Source: Methylobacillus sp. MM3
Lineage (GTDB): Bacteria > Pseudomonadota > Gammaproteobacteria > Burkholderiales > Methylophilaceae
Length of the DNA: 64,000 bases
Direction of reading: 5' to 3'
NCBI RefSeq assembly: GCF_001645185.1
Contig: NZ_LXTQ01000020.1
Span: forward strand, 62,001-126,000
Position 1 is the stretch's first letter, and each line of letters begins with the position of its first letter. Shown here piece after piece: positions 47,634 through 56,983 of this stretch. The position numbers were made by a program, and so were the translations under genes. Under the pieces are notes generated by a model. That model worked only from the letters and a program-made list of their open reading frames with translations. It was not told the origin of the DNA and did no database searches.

Positions 47634-48908
47634 CTAGCGGAAGGCTTTTCTTGCCGCAGCTAGGGTTTTTTCTATTTCTGCATCGCCGTGGGCCGCCGAT
47701 ACAAAACCCGCCTCGAATGCCGATGGAGCAAGATAAACGCCTTCATCCAGCATGTGATGGAAGAAACGGTTGAATGCCTCTTTGTCGGATTGCATCGCTT
47801 CGGCGTAGCTGGTCGGGCATTTTTCGCTGAAATATACGCCGAACATGCCACCCACGCTTTGCGCGCTGAAAGTCACGCCCTGCTCCTTGGCAACGGCGCT
47901 CAGGCCGTCGACGAACTGGCGGGTGCGAGCAGTGAGTCGCTCATAAAAGCCGGGTTCCTGCACCAATTGCAATGTGGCGAGGCCGGCGGCCACGGCCACC
48001 GGATTGCCGGACAGCGTGCCGGCCTGATACACCGGCCCGACCGGGGCCAGGCACTGCATGATGTCGGCGCGGCCGCCGAAGGCGCCTACCGGCAAGCCGC
48101 CGCCGATTACCTTGCCCAGCGTGGTGAGGTCGGGCGTGATGCCGTAAAGCGCCTGCGCGCCGCCGAGGGCGACGCGGAAACCGGTCATCACTTCGTCGAA
48201 AATCAGCACCGCGCCGTGCCTGGTGCATTGCGCGCGCAAGGCTTCCAGAAAGCCGGGGGCGGGCGCGATCAGGTTCATGTTGCCGGCGATCGGTTCCACG
48301 ATGATGCAGGCGATTTCGTTGCCGATCTGGTCGAACAAGGCTTCGACGCCGGCGATGTCGTTATACGACAGCGTCAGCGTGTGTGCCGCGACTTCCGGCG
48401 GTACGCCCGCCGAACTCGGCTGGCCGAAGGTGAGTGCGCCGGAGCCTGCCTTGACCAGCAGTGCGTCGGCATGACCGTGATAGCAGCCTTCGAATTTGAC
48501 GATCTTGCTGCGGCCGGTGAAGCCGCGCGCCAGCCGGATTGCGCTCATCGTCGCCTCGGTGCCGGAACTGACCAGCCGCACCTGTTCCATGCTCGGCACC
48601 AGCTTGATCAGCAGCTCCGCCATATCCAGTTCGCGCGCGGTCGGAGCGCCGAAGGACAGGCTGTTTTCGGCGGCCTGCTTGACGGCCTCGATCACGACCG
48701 GATGTGCGTGACCGAGAATCATCGGCCCCCAGGAACCGACGTAATCGACGTAGTCCTTGCCATCCTCATCCCACACATACGCGCCCTTGCCGCGCTGGAA
48801 GAATACCGGCGTGCCGCCGACCGAGCGGAAGGCGCGCACCGGCGAATTGACGCCGCCGGGAATGAGTTTCTGCGATTGTTCGAACAGTTGCTGGTTGCGA
48901 GAGGTCAT
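47634..48908 (-). CDS. hemL: Glutamate-1-semialdehyde 2,1-aminomutase
   Basis: A 424-residue PLP enzyme making 5-aminolevulinate in the C5 pathway. It begins [28 protein letters not shown]-binding parts are [27 protein letters not shown] and the Schiff-base Lys in [18 protein letters not shown]. Together with hemE nearby it reflects tetrapyrrole synthesis, needed for the cytochromes here. It starts 4 bp after the thiE stop, so thiD-thiE-hemL appear to be one unit. Confidence 0.98.
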   Translation of the reverse strand: MTSRNQQLFEQSQKLIPGGVNSPVRAFRSVGGTPVFFQRGKGAYVWDEDGKDYVDYVGSWGPMILGHAHPVVIEAVKQAAENSLSFGAPTARELDMAELLIKLVPSMEQVRLVSSGTEATMSAIRLARGFTGRSKIVKFEGCYHGHADALLVKAGSGALTFGQPSSAGVPPEVAAHTLTLSYNDIAGVEALFDQIGNEIACIIVEPIAGNMNLIAPAPGFLEALRAQCTRHGAVLIFDEVMTGFRVALGGAQALYGITPDLTTLGKVIGGGLPVGAFGGRADIMQCLAPVGPVYQAGTLSGNPVAVAAGLATLQLVQEPGFYERLTARTRQFVDGLSAVAKEQGVTFSAQSVGGMFGVYFSEKCPTSYAEAMQSDKEAFNRFFHHMLDEGVYLAPSAFEAGFVSAAHGDAEIEKTLAAARKAFR

Positions 48909-48912
48909 GGTG

Positions 48913-49533
48913 TCAGTCTTGCGTAAAAAGTTTGGAAAACGTTTGCGCGGCCTGCCGGATATCCGGTGCTGTCCAGAGCGCGCCGATCACGGCGATGCTG
49001 TCTGCGCCCGCCCGGATGGCCAAAGGCGCATTTTCGGCGGTGATGCCGCCGATGGCAACCGTGGGCAGCTCCAGCGGCTTGGCCTTGGCAAAAAGCTCCA
49101 GCGGCGCGCGCACGGCAGCAGGCTTGGTACCGGAATCGAAGCAGGCGCCGAAAGCCACGTAGTCGGCACCCTGTGCCTTGGCCTGTTCTGCCAGGTCGAG
49201 ACGGTTATAGCAGGAGGTGCCGATAATCTTGCGTGCACCGAGCAGCCGGCGCGCTGCAGCGATGCCGCCATCCGCTCCGCCCAGATGTACGCCGCTCGCA
49301 TCCAGCTCGACACACAGCAGAACATGGTCGTTGATGATGAAGGGGACATTGTGCGCCTCGCACAGCCACATCAGCTCGCTGGCCTGCTCGCGCTTCAATT
49401 CATGGCTGGCGGTCTTGTTGCGGTACTGCAGCACGGAAACGCCGCCCTGCAATGCGGCTTCGGCCTGCTTGAGCAGCAGTGCGGTGTCCGCCAAGTCGGG
49501 CGTCACCGCGTAAAGCCCCTTAATCTTGAGCAT
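48913..49533 (-). CDS. thiE: Thiamine-phosphate synthase
   Basis: A 206-residue TIM-barrel enzyme joining HMP-PP and the thiazole phosphate. It begins [16 protein letters not shown]. Substrate-binding motifs are [27 protein letters not shown] and the C-terminal phosphate site [19 protein letters not shown]. The start overlaps the end of thiD by 14 nt, so translation is coupled and the two consecutive pathway steps are made together. Confidence 0.97.
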   Translation of the reverse strand: MLKIKGLYAVTPDLADTALLLKQAEAALQGGVSVLQYRNKTASHELKREQASELMWLCEAHNVPFIINDHVLLCVELDASGVHLGGADGGIAAARRLLGARKIIGTSCYNRLDLAEQAKAQGADYVAFGACFDSGTKPAAVRAPLELFAKAKPLELPTVAIGGITAENAPLAIRAGADSIAVIGALWTAPDIRQAAQTFSKLFTQD

Positions 49534-50350
49534 CCTCTTCTTCCCGCGCCCAGAACAGGCGGTCTGGAATATATTGGCCCATGCCGGGACGGAACCCCGC
49601 CTGCAAGGTCTGCCAGGTGTATTCCTGCGCCTCGGCCACCGCTTCTTCCATCGTCAGCCCATGCGCGAGACAGGCGGCAATGGCGGAAGTGAGGGTGCAG
49701 CCGGAGCCATGGTAGCTGCCGGGCAGGCGCTCCCAGGTATAGCTGCGGACAAGGCCTTTTTCGGAATAAAGCGTATTGACCACGTCATTGGTGCGCTCGT
49801 GCGTGCCGGTAATCAACACGTATTCGCTGCCCAATGCCAGCAGTTGTCGTGCACATTCGTCCAGCGATTCGCCATCCTCTTCGTCAGCGTCATCACCGAA
49901 AGCGAGCCGACGCGCCTCCAGGCTGTTGGGGGTGAGCAGCGAGGCCTGCGGGAACAGCAGGTCGATCATCGCATCCTGGATTTCGTCTCCGGCCAGTTCG
50001 TCGCCACGTCCCGAAGTAAGGATCGGATCGATCAGCAACGGAATGTCGGGATAGTCGGCCACGATTTCGGCGATGATGGCGACGTTCTCCACGCTGCCCA
50101 GCATGCCCAGCTTGAAGGCCGCGACCTCCATATCTTCCAGCACCGTGCGCGCCTGCTCGTTGACCCAGTCGGCATCCAGCGCCATCACGCTATCCACCCC
50201 CAGGGTGTCCTGTACGGTAATGCCGGTGACTACCGAAAGCGGGTAGCAGCCGATGCTGGCCAGGGTCAGGATATCGGCTTGCAAACCGGCGCCGCTGCTG
50301 GGATCGGTGGCAGCGAAAGTGAGTACGAGAGGTGGGACGGGTCTGGTCAT
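49520..50350 (-). CDS. thiD: Hydroxymethylpyrimidine/phosphomethylpyrimidine kinase
   Basis: 276 residues from the ATG at 50350 (MTRPVPPLVLTFAATDPSSG); the frame extends to a TTG at 50398 with no added similarity. A ribokinase-fold kinase that phosphorylates HMP twice. Motifs are ATDPSSGAGLQADILT at the N-terminus and the anion-hole/catalytic block YHGSGCTLTSAIAACLA near the C-terminus. A TAAAAT hexamer lies at 50405-50410, about 55 bp upstream. First gene of the thiD-thiE-hemL unit. Confidence 0.96.
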   Translation of the reverse strand: MTRPVPPLVLTFAATDPSSGAGLQADILTLASIGCYPLSVVTGITVQDTLGVDSVMALDADWVNEQARTVLEDMEVAAFKLGMLGSVENVAIIAEIVADYPDIPLLIDPILTSGRGDELAGDEIQDAMIDLLFPQASLLTPNSLEARRLAFGDDADEEDGESLDECARQLLALGSEYVLITGTHERTNDVVNTLYSEKGLVRSYTWERLPGSYHGSGCTLTSAIAACLAHGLTMEEAVAEAQEYTWQTLQAGFRPGMGQYIPDRLFWAREEEDAQD

Positions 50351-50464
50351 GGCGGGCTTGTCGGTCTGCAAGCGGCAAGCCGCAGGCAGTGAATTCAAAA
50401 CGCTATTTTAACGTAAGCTGCATGACGCTCGCATGAAAACCTGCGAAGAAGAAATCAGCCATGC

Positions 50465-50493
50465 TTGGACAGCCGGCAAAGCTCGGGTATAAT
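50465..50493 (+). promoter_or_regulatory. Promoter of tRNA-His
   Basis: TTGGAC (50465-50470), a 17-bp spacer and consensus TATAAT (50488-50493), 54 bp before the tRNA. Confidence 0.8.
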
Positions 50494-50547
50494 CGCCTCC
50501 CTCGCTGTTTCGGCAATGCTGCTTTTCGGTGGCACATGCTTTCAATG

Positions 50548-50623
50548 GTGGCTGTAGCTCAGTTGGTAGAGTCCCGGATTGTGATTCCGGTTGTCGTGGG
50601 TTCGAGCCCCATCAGCCACCCCA
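50548..50623 (+). tRNA. tRNA-His (GTG)
   Basis: A full cloverleaf: acceptor GTGGCTG/CAGCCAC, D-loop AGCTCAGTTGGTAGAGT, anticodon stem CCGGA/TCCGG with loop TTGTGAT (anticodon GTG at 50581-50583), T-arm GTGGGTTCGAGCCCCAT and encoded CCA. The base before position 1 is G (50547) opposite discriminator C, the G-1:C73 identity pair of tRNA-His. Confidence 0.97.
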
Positions 50624-50704
50624 TCTCCCTCTTTGGTTTGTGCTGGTTTTGCAAAGCCAGTTCCGGCATGATTCCAGTTTTCCCTGTTTCACCACACGTT
50701 TCCT

Positions 50705-51460
50705 ATGAACGATAACCAGCTTCTTCGTTATAGCCGTCACATCCTGTTGCCGCAGATCGGCATCGAAGGCCAGCAGGCGCTGATGGATGGCCACGCGCTG
50801 ATCGTCGGCGCAGGTGGGCTCGGCTCACCAGTAGCGCTGTATCTCGGCGCGGGCGGCGTCGGAAAAATCACCATCTGCGATTTCGACAAGGTCGATTTGA
50901 CCAATCTCCAACGGCAGATCATCCATACGACTTTGTCGATAGGTATCAACAAGGCCGAGTCTGCGCGTCAAACGCTGGATGCGATCAATCCCGAAATTAC
51001 GGTGGTTGCGGTGCCGAAAAAATCTACCGAAGAAGAATTTGCCGAACTAGTAAGTGCGGCGGACGTAGTGATTGATTGCAGTGACAATTTCGCTACGCGC
51101 TACACGCTCAACCGTCTATGCGTCCAGCTGAGAAAACCGCTGGTTTCCGGCGCGGCTATTGGTTTCGAAGGGCAGGTAACGGTATTCGATATGCGCCACG
51201 ATGAGAGTCCCTGCTACCACTGTCTTTTCCCCGACATGGGTGCGGAAGGCGAAATGCGTTGCGCGGAGAACGGCGTATTTGCGGCGCTGGTGGGCATGAT
51301 AGGCACGGTGCAGGCGGCGGAGGCAATGAAAATTCTGCTCAATGCCGGACTAACCCTGCAAGGCAGGCTACTGCTGCTGGATGCGATGACGATGGAATGG
51401 CGCAGCATCAAGCTGAAGCGGGATCCGGGATGCAAGGTTTGCGGTTCCGTAAATGATTAA
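50705..51460 (+). CDS. E1-like adenylyltransferase, MoeB/ThiF/HesA family
   Basis: 251 residues. It adenylates the C-terminal Gly of a ubiquitin-like sulfur carrier (MoaD or ThiS). The N-terminal RYSRHILLPQIGIEGQQAL and the nucleotide motif GAGGLGSPVALYLGAGGVG are typical. The essential Arg/Asp region is LTNLQRQIIHTT and CSDNFATRY. Zinc Cys pairs are CYHC and CKVC. MoeB and ThiF cannot be separated from sequence alone. The thi genes lie upstream on the opposite strand, but there is no thiS or moaD beside it. It overlaps the glycosyltransferase stop by 4 bases, convergent. Confidence 0.93.
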   Translation: MNDNQLLRYSRHILLPQIGIEGQQALMDGHALIVGAGGLGSPVALYLGAGGVGKITICDFDKVDLTNLQRQIIHTTLSIGINKAESARQTLDAINPEITVVAVPKKSTEEEFAELVSAADVVIDCSDNFATRYTLNRLCVQLRKPLVSGAAIGFEGQVTVFDMRHDESPCYHCLFPDMGAEGEMRCAENGVFAALVGMIGTVQAAEAMKILLNAGLTLQGRLLLLDAMTMEWRSIKLKRDPGCKVCGSVND

Positions 51461-52368
51461 TTGCGCAGATAAAACAAGCGCTTCAATTCTCTGCGCTGCT
51501 CGGCGACCGAATCCAGAATCAGGCCGCAGCTCAAGCTGACCAAGGCGGCGATCATCAGCGAGGCGGCGAGAATCGCGGATGGAAAGCGCGGCACCAGCCC
51601 AGTTTCAAAAAATTCCAGAATTACCGGTACCCCGATGGCGAGTGATAAAAAAGTCAGGATAGCGCTGGCCGTCGTGAAGAACAGAAAAGGCCGTACTTCC
51701 TTGAAGAAATAAAAGATTGCCAGGAAGATGCGCCAGCCATCACGCACGGTGCGAAGCTTGCTTTGAGTACCGTTTGCGCGTTTAAGGTAATTAATCGGTA
51801 CTTCGATAATGTGACTGCGGATATCAAGTGCGTGGATGGTCAGCATGACTTCAATTTCGAAGCCGGCAGCCATGACGGGGGTGGTCTTCACGAAACGCCG
51901 CGACATGATGCGATAACCGGAAAGTACGTCGCAAAGCTTGCTCTGGAAGAGGTTATTGATCAGGCTGCTCAAAAGCTTATTGCCTGTTTTGTGCCCAGGC
52001 CGCGATGCACTGCCCTCGTACGATTGAAGTCGCGTGCCCACAATCATGTCTACCTTGTTATCGACCAGCATGCGCACATGCTCAGCCGATGCGGCGAGAT
52101 CGTAGGTGGCATCGCCGTCCACCATCACATATATGTCAGCATCCACATCGGCGAACATTCTGGCCACGACGCGGCCTTTTCCCCGTTCTGCGACCCCGTG
52201 CACATATGCGCCGAAGCTCCTTGCCACGTCGGGTGTTCCATCCGTCGAGCCGTTATCAAAAATATGCACTTCGGCTTGTGGCAGATGCGTCTTGATCTGT
52301 GTGAACAATAATGGCAACGCATGAGCCTCGTTCAGGCAAGGAACTATTAGTGCGACGCGGGTGCTCAT
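51457..52368 (-). CDS. Family 2 glycosyltransferase, GtrB/DPM1-like (polyprenyl-phosphate sugar transferase)
   Basis: 303 residues from the ATG at 52368 (MSTRVALIVPCLNEAHALP), which overlaps the upstream stop as TAATG; ten more residues are open upstream. The GT-A core has VPCLNE, FDNGSTDGT and the metal motif VMVDGDATYD. C-terminal membrane helices are at about 231-255 and 262-290 (FLFFTTASAILTFLSLAIG, AILAASLMIAALVSLSCGL), as in GtrB. It likely loads a sugar onto undecaprenyl phosphate. The donor sugar is unknown. Confidence 0.88.
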   Translation of the reverse strand: MSTRVALIVPCLNEAHALPLLFTQIKTHLPQAEVHIFDNGSTDGTPDVARSFGAYVHGVAERGKGRVVARMFADVDADIYVMVDGDATYDLAASAEHVRMLVDNKVDMIVGTRLQSYEGSASRPGHKTGNKLLSSLINNLFQSKLCDVLSGYRIMSRRFVKTTPVMAAGFEIEVMLTIHALDIRSHIIEVPINYLKRANGTQSKLRTVRDGWRIFLAIFYFFKEVRPFLFFTTASAILTFLSLAIGVPVILEFFETGLVPRFPSAILAASLMIAALVSLSCGLILDSVAEQRRELKRLFYLRN

Positions 52369-53672
52369 TAAGTTTTTTCCAGTCTTGTTTTTATCCATTC
52401 GATGGCTATATACAGCGCATAAAATGCCAGGCCATCATTAATCGGCCGCAAAGGGATGCTGTAGCGGGGAAAGGGGGCGCCTATCATGTGCATTGCAATA
52501 AAGTAGACCAGCACAATGCTCAGCAAAGCCGCCGCCACATTGTCTCGTTTAAGCGCCAAATAGGCACCGACGAGACTCAGCAGAATCAGAAATGGATGGA
52601 GTAGCCGGGCGACGAGATATGAACCCTGGAAAAGTGCATTATCAATATAAGGAGTTTTAAGTGGCGCATAGATAAATGCATCGCCGACACTTTCCGTCAG
52701 ATTCCACGAAAAGAACTGGATGGGTTTGCCGATCAGGTACCAGCCCAGATAGCGCTGCGGTTCATGCTGGAAATTCTGTGCGATGGCTTGCATGACCTTG
52801 GTCGGGTTGCCACCGATTTCCGCCGTCAGCGGATCAAAGCGATAGGGATAACCGAAGGTTTCAGGCCGGTCCGCGTACATCATATTGATATACATCCCGT
52901 GATGCAGAAAGTTTGCGGTCAGCGCCGGATCGGATGTGTGGCCGGTTTCAACCAGATTGCGCGTTGTCCAGGCTGACGCTGCAATCGCCACCGGCAGGAT
53001 CAGCCAGAGCAGGCATTTTGCGTAAACACGCCAGTTAGTTCCTGTCCATATGAACAATGCCAGTAGATAGGCAAGAATCAGGTATTGGGTGGTCGGGCGT
53101 GTCAGAAAGCTGAGTGCCAGCAGTGCTCCCGCTACCAGTGCCCAGCGTGCATGCCGAAGCCGTAACGCTTTTTCCAGTGCCAGCAAATGCAAGCCCAGCA
53201 GAAAAGTGAACAAGGTCTCGGTCAGCAGATACACCGAGGCGTTGATCAGGTGGGGGCTGATTGCGGTCACCAAGCCGGCGCTCAGCGCCCATAGTGGCGG
53301 CATGATGCGGCGATAGAGCAGCAGATACACTAGCACGGTCAAGACGCCAAGCAATGCTTGCAGATAGAGCACTCGCGCCAGCGTCGCGTTTATGTCGTCC
53401 TTGTCAAGGAAGAGGCTCACCACGGCGGAATAGACAGGCGCTCGCACTGCATCTGGCAACGGGGCCTTAGCCTCGGCTTCCGGCCATGCGCGGGAGTAGA
53501 CGCCGAAAGTGTCGAGATTGTAGGCATACGCCAGATAATCGCGCGCATCGCCGCGTATCGGATGGTCGATTCGGGTCTGCGTTATGGCGGTAAAGAACAG
53601 TACGGCTGCCAGCAGGCAAATACCGAGCATGCCGATACGCCATATCCGGCCGGAAGAGTTAAACAAAGGCAT
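52368..53672 (-). CDS. Polytopic GT-C type glycosyltransferase (PMT/ArnT-like)
   Basis: 434 residues with about ten membrane helices. The first periplasmic loop carries the acidic pair expected of GT-C enzymes, IRGDARDYLAYAYNL. It probably uses the polyprenyl-linked sugar made by the downstream GtrB-like enzyme to modify a periplasmic glycan or lipid. Similarity within this class is low, so the acceptor cannot be named. It overlaps gtrA-like by 14 nt and the GT2 gene by one base, forming a three-gene unit. Confidence 0.8.
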   Translation of the reverse strand: MPLFNSSGRIWRIGMLGICLLAAVLFFTAITQTRIDHPIRGDARDYLAYAYNLDTFGVYSRAWPEAEAKAPLPDAVRAPVYSAVVSLFLDKDDINATLARVLYLQALLGVLTVLVYLLLYRRIMPPLWALSAGLVTAISPHLINASVYLLTETLFTFLLGLHLLALEKALRLRHARWALVAGALLALSFLTRPTTQYLILAYLLALFIWTGTNWRVYAKCLLWLILPVAIAASAWTTRNLVETGHTSDPALTANFLHHGMYINMMYADRPETFGYPYRFDPLTAEIGGNPTKVMQAIAQNFQHEPQRYLGWYLIGKPIQFFSWNLTESVGDAFIYAPLKTPYIDNALFQGSYLVARLLHPFLILLSLVGAYLALKRDNVAAALLSIVLVYFIAMHMIGAPFPRYSIPLRPINDGLAFYALYIAIEWIKTRLEKT

Positions 53673-54027
53673 AACGTCGACTCAGTTCGTAATTGATAAA
53701 CATGGCTGCGATCGATCCGAGCGTCAGCCCGACATAGTATTGCCACGGCAGCCATACAGGATTCCAGATGACCAGCGAGAACACGGACATGTTCACGATC
53801 AGGCTCACCGTCTGGCCGGCTAGATAGACCAACGGCCGCGATTTCGCCCGTGCCTTGAAAGTGTAACGCCGGTTGAGTATGAAAGTCGTGGCAACCGCAA
53901 CCAGAAAAGCCCCAAGTCGAGCAAGATGGGGCGCATGCCACGCACTTTGCAGCAGCGTGAACGCGCTAGCATCGACGACAAAGCCAATCGCACCGACGGC
54001 GCCGAAACGATAAAAGTGTTGGGGCAT
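53659..54027 (-). CDS. GtrA family membrane protein
   Basis: 122 residues with four membrane helices (about 7-25, 35-52, 68-88, 92-112). Signature features are FYRFGAVGAIGFVVDASAFTLL at the start, the loop ILNRRYTFK and the end INYELSRRYAFV. GtrA proteins are thought to flip polyprenyl-linked sugars. The neighbours are a GT-C and a GtrB-like GT2, the composition of serotype-conversion gtr clusters. GC and codon use look like the host's. Confidence 0.9.
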   Translation of the reverse strand: MPQHFYRFGAVGAIGFVVDASAFTLLQSAWHAPHLARLGAFLVAVATTFILNRRYTFKARAKSRPLVYLAGQTVSLIVNMSVFSLVIWNPVWLPWQYYVGLTLGSIAAMFINYELSRRYAFV

Positions 54028-54053
54028 GGAAATATGTGGGCTTATTCGGAGAA

Positions 54054-54896
54054 TTATTTCGAGCCTACCAGCGCCTTTACCGCGCCTACCAGATCCCCCG
54101 GTAACAATACCAGCTTGCTGTTTTCCGAGGTCGAAAGTTTCTGCATGGCCTGAATGTAGCGGTCTCCGAGCAGGAATGTGGCGGAAGTGTTGTTTTCCTT
54201 AACCGCTTCCGCGATCAGGCGGATGGATGCGGCGCTGGCCTTCGCAGCGACTTCCTGCGCTTCGGCGTCTTTTCTCGCTGCTTCCAGCCGCGCTTCGGCG
54301 TTGAGGATGGTGGCTTGTTTTTCGCCTTCCGATTTGGTCACCAGCGCCACGCGTTCGCGCTCGGCCGACGCCTGCATTTCCATCGCGTGCTGCATGTTGG
54401 GTGAAGGCTTGATATCCTGGATTTCGACGGATTTCACGGTCAGGCCCCAGTCTAGCGCTTCGTCGGCGATGGCGGTTTTCAGTTCGGCCTTGATGCGGTC
54501 GCGCGAGGTGAGCGCGTGGTTGAGATCCATGCCGCCGATGATGGAGCGTAAGGAAGTTTGCACCATGTTGCGCATGGCTTCGTGGAAATTCTCGATGCCA
54601 TAAACCGTGCGTTCGATGTTCGATACCTTGATGAAGGCAATGGCGTTGGCGAGAATGACGGCGTTATCCTTGGTGATCACCTCCTGCTGAGGCACATCCA
54701 GGATGATATCCTTGGTAGTTACCTTGTAGCTGATCTTGCTGAAAATCGGGTTGATGACGTGCAAGCCGGGGCTTAGCACAGCGTTGAACTTGCCCAGGCG
54801 CTCGACTACCCACTCCTCCCCTTGCGGCACGATGCGGATGCCTTTCCAGATTGCGATGGCGACGAGGATGACCAATACATACATCAACACGGACAT
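54054..54896 (-). CDS. SPFH/band-7 (stomatin-like) membrane protein
   Basis: 280 residues from the ATG at 54896 (MSVLMYVLVILVAIAIWKG); the frame is open further but only over nfeD. An N-terminal membrane helix (about 3-20), a band-7 domain (about 20-180: VPQGEEWVVERLGKFNAVLSPG, then LRSIIGGMDLNHALTSRD) and an Ala/Glu-rich coiled coil (about 185-240). It resembles QmcA. SPFH proteins form large membrane cages and work with the NfeD partner encoded just upstream (19-bp gap). Confidence 0.93.
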   Translation of the reverse strand: MSVLMYVLVILVAIAIWKGIRIVPQGEEWVVERLGKFNAVLSPGLHVINPIFSKISYKVTTKDIILDVPQQEVITKDNAVILANAIAFIKVSNIERTVYGIENFHEAMRNMVQTSLRSIIGGMDLNHALTSRDRIKAELKTAIADEALDWGLTVKSVEIQDIKPSPNMQHAMEMQASAERERVALVTKSEGEKQATILNAEARLEAARKDAEAQEVAAKASAASIRLIAEAVKENNTSATFLLGDRYIQAMQKLSTSENSKLVLLPGDLVGAVKALVGSK

Positions 54897-54915
54897 GATG
54901 ATTCCTTCTTCTTGA

Positions 54916-55359
54916 TTAATGGCGTTTGACGCGCAGGCTGTTGCCTTCGATGGCCACGATGACGGCTTCGGCGCCTGATTCGATATTTTCGTTCGACACG
55001 GCTGCCCATTCCCGGCTGCCCATGATGCCCTGCGCAAACTGGATGCGTCCCGGCTGCCTGGCGCTGACGGGCTCGATTATGGTGCCAATGCGGCCGATCT
55101 CATCGCCTTGCGATTGGCCGATATGCAAATCGGTGGAATTCTTCCTGTAATTGCGGCGCCAGATGACGAGCGCGCCGATAGACAGGCCGGCAAAAAGGAA
55201 CAATTGAAGCGCGATGGGCATGGCGGGCGCCAGCCAGGTCAGGATAGCGAGCAGGATGGCGGCGATGCCGAACCACAGGACGTACATCGTGCCGGTGAGC
55301 ATTTCGAAGCCCAGCAGCGCCAACCCCAGGATGCCCCAGATCCACATGATTTCCAGCAT
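54916..55359 (-). CDS. NfeD-like membrane protein
   Basis: 147 residues from the ATG at 55359, chosen for its GGGAGG ribosome site. Membrane helices are at about 5-25, 28-45 and 48-65, followed by a C-terminal OB-fold domain (about 80-147: DEIGRIGTIIEPVSA, ending AIEGNSLRVKRH). It partners with the SPFH protein downstream in membrane-domain organisation. It is divergent from lemA, with 121 bp between starts. Confidence 0.92.
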   Translation of the reverse strand: MLEIMWIWGILGLALLGFEMLTGTMYVLWFGIAAILLAILTWLAPAMPIALQLFLFAGLSIGALVIWRRNYRKNSTDLHIGQSQGDEIGRIGTIIEPVSARQPGRIQFAQGIMGSREWAAVSNENIESGAEAVIVAIEGNSLRVKRH

Positions 55360-55480
55360 TCGATCCTCCCCGCTTTTGTTTTCCGCCATCCTACCAGAGT
55401 TGAAAACGCCGCGGCATTGCGTGCGCGGGGGTGGAGCATTACACTCGCTGCACAACAACTATCAGCCATGTGGAGGGCGT

Positions 55481-56047
55481 ATGGGCAGCATCCTGTTTTT
55501 GGGGTTGATCGCAGTCATCCTGGTGTACTTCATCCTGATCTATAACAACCTGGTCGCGATCAAGCACAACGTGGCCAAGGCCTGGGCCAATATCGATGTG
55601 CTGCTGAAGCAGCGTCACGACGAACTGCCCAAGCTGGTGGATACCTGCAAACAGTACATGAAATTCGAGCAGGAAACGCTGGAGAAAGTCATCAATGCCC
55701 GTGCCCGCGTGGCCGATGCACGCGAGACGCACAACATCGCGGCGCTTGGCGCGGCTGAAAGCGCATTGCGTGCCGGGCTGGGCAATCTCTTCGCGCTGGT
55801 GGAGTCGTATCCGGAATTGAAGGCCAACGAGCAATTTGTCCATTTGCAGGCACGCATCACCGGACTTGAAAACGCCATCGCCGACCGCCGCGAGTTTTAC
55901 AACGAATCGGTCAATATCAACAATGTGCGCATCCAGCAGTTCCCGGATCTGGTCGTTGCGCGCATGTTCAGCTTTCCTCCCCAGCAGATGCTGCGCTTTG
56001 AAGCTTCCGAGTTGCAGGACGTGAATATCGCCCGTCAGTTCGGTTAA
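55481..56047 (+). CDS. lemA: LemA family protein
   Basis: 188 residues from the ATG at 55481, preceded by GGAGGG; the frame is open upstream over nfeD but without similarity. An N-terminal membrane helix (about 3-22, FLGLIAVILVYFILIYNNL) is followed by a long helical domain: NVAKAWANIDVLLKQRHDELPKL block, YPELKANEQFVHLQ, and ARREFYNESV-type DRREFYNESVNINN. The function is not established; LemA proteins often sit beside membrane GIDE or metalloprotease genes, as here. Confidence 0.95.
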   Translation: MGSILFLGLIAVILVYFILIYNNLVAIKHNVAKAWANIDVLLKQRHDELPKLVDTCKQYMKFEQETLEKVINARARVADARETHNIAALGAAESALRAGLGNLFALVESYPELKANEQFVHLQARITGLENAIADRREFYNESVNINNVRIQQFPDLVVARMFSFPPQQMLRFEASELQDVNIARQFG

Positions 56048-56060
56048 GCGGCTTAACGTC

Positions 56061-56951
56061 ATGCCCCGATTTTTGCGGGACAATTATGTCAACCTGCTCA
56101 CGTCGGGTAGTCATCTGGTGTTGCTGTTGGTGGCTGTGCGGATCAATGAGCGCCCAGCCTGGACGGTCTGTTTTGCCTTGATCGCCGGTATCAGCTTTTT
56201 TGCGTGGGTATCGAATTTCCGGCGTGGACGCGTCATTGCGGATACACCCACCTCCAAAATCGGATCGGCTGCGCAAGGCTATGTCGAGCTGTACGGACGT
56301 GCCAACGGCAATAAAAAGCTGGTGCAGGCCAAAGGCGGCAGTTTCCCCGGCGTCTGGTACCGCTGCACCACGTATCGGCTGAATTCGGACAGAAAATGGG
56401 TTGCTTCGGATCATGTCGTCAGCGAATCCATTTTCGAAATCAATGACGGTAGCGGCGTGTGCATGGTGGATCCCGACCATGCCGAAGTGATTACCACCCA
56501 CACGCGCACCTGGTATGAAGGCGAATACCGACATGTTGAAGAGCAACTGTTCGCGAGCGACAGAATTTATGTTCTAGGCGAATTTCACACGATGGGCGGC
56601 GCTCATACGCATTTGAGTCATAAAGAGGATGTGAGCGCCCTGCTCGCAGCATGGAAGCGCGATCCCGAGCATCTGTTGAAGCGGTTCGACCTGAACAGCG
56701 ATGGTGAAATCGATATTCGGGAATGGGAGCTGGCGCGCAAAGCCGCTGCTCGCGAAGTGGAAAGGAACCATCGCGAATTGCGGCAGCAACCCGGCGTGCA
56801 TGTGATGCGTCGTCCAGTTTCCGGACGCATGTACTTGATTTCCAATCTTTCACCGCACCAGCTCAAGCGCAAGTACCAGCTCTGGGGCGCATTTCACATT
56901 AGCGTGTTTTTTGCGGGCCTGGCCGCCGTTATCTGGCTCGGCGTGGGCTGA
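56061..56951 (+). CDS. GIDE-domain membrane protein with an EF-hand
   Basis: 296 residues. N-terminal hydrophobic helices (about 12-27 and 34-50), a GIDE-like domain (about 65-200: [27 protein letters not shown]), then an EF-hand loop [12 protein letters not shown] (about 212-223) with all calcium-ligand positions filled, and a final membrane helix (about 273-293). GIDE domains occur in mitochondrial MULAN E3 ligases; the bacterial role is unknown and no RING is present. It starts 13 bp after lemA, so the two are co-transcribed. The calcium-binding loop inside a GIDE protein is unusual. Confidence 0.8.
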   Translation: MPRFLRDNYVNLLTSGSHLVLLLVAVRINERPAWTVCFALIAGISFFAWVSNFRRGRVIADTPTSKIGSAAQGYVELYGRANGNKKLVQAKGGSFPGVWYRCTTYRLNSDRKWVASDHVVSESIFEINDGSGVCMVDPDHAEVITTHTRTWYEGEYRHVEEQLFASDRIYVLGEFHTMGGAHTHLSHKEDVSALLAAWKRDPEHLLKRFDLNSDGEIDIREWELARKAAAREVERNHRELRQQPGVHVMRRPVSGRMYLISNLSPHQLKRKYQLWGAFHISVFFAGLAAVIWLGVG

Positions 56952-56983
56952 GCGGCGCCGGGGCTGTGATAAAATCCCGCCCC

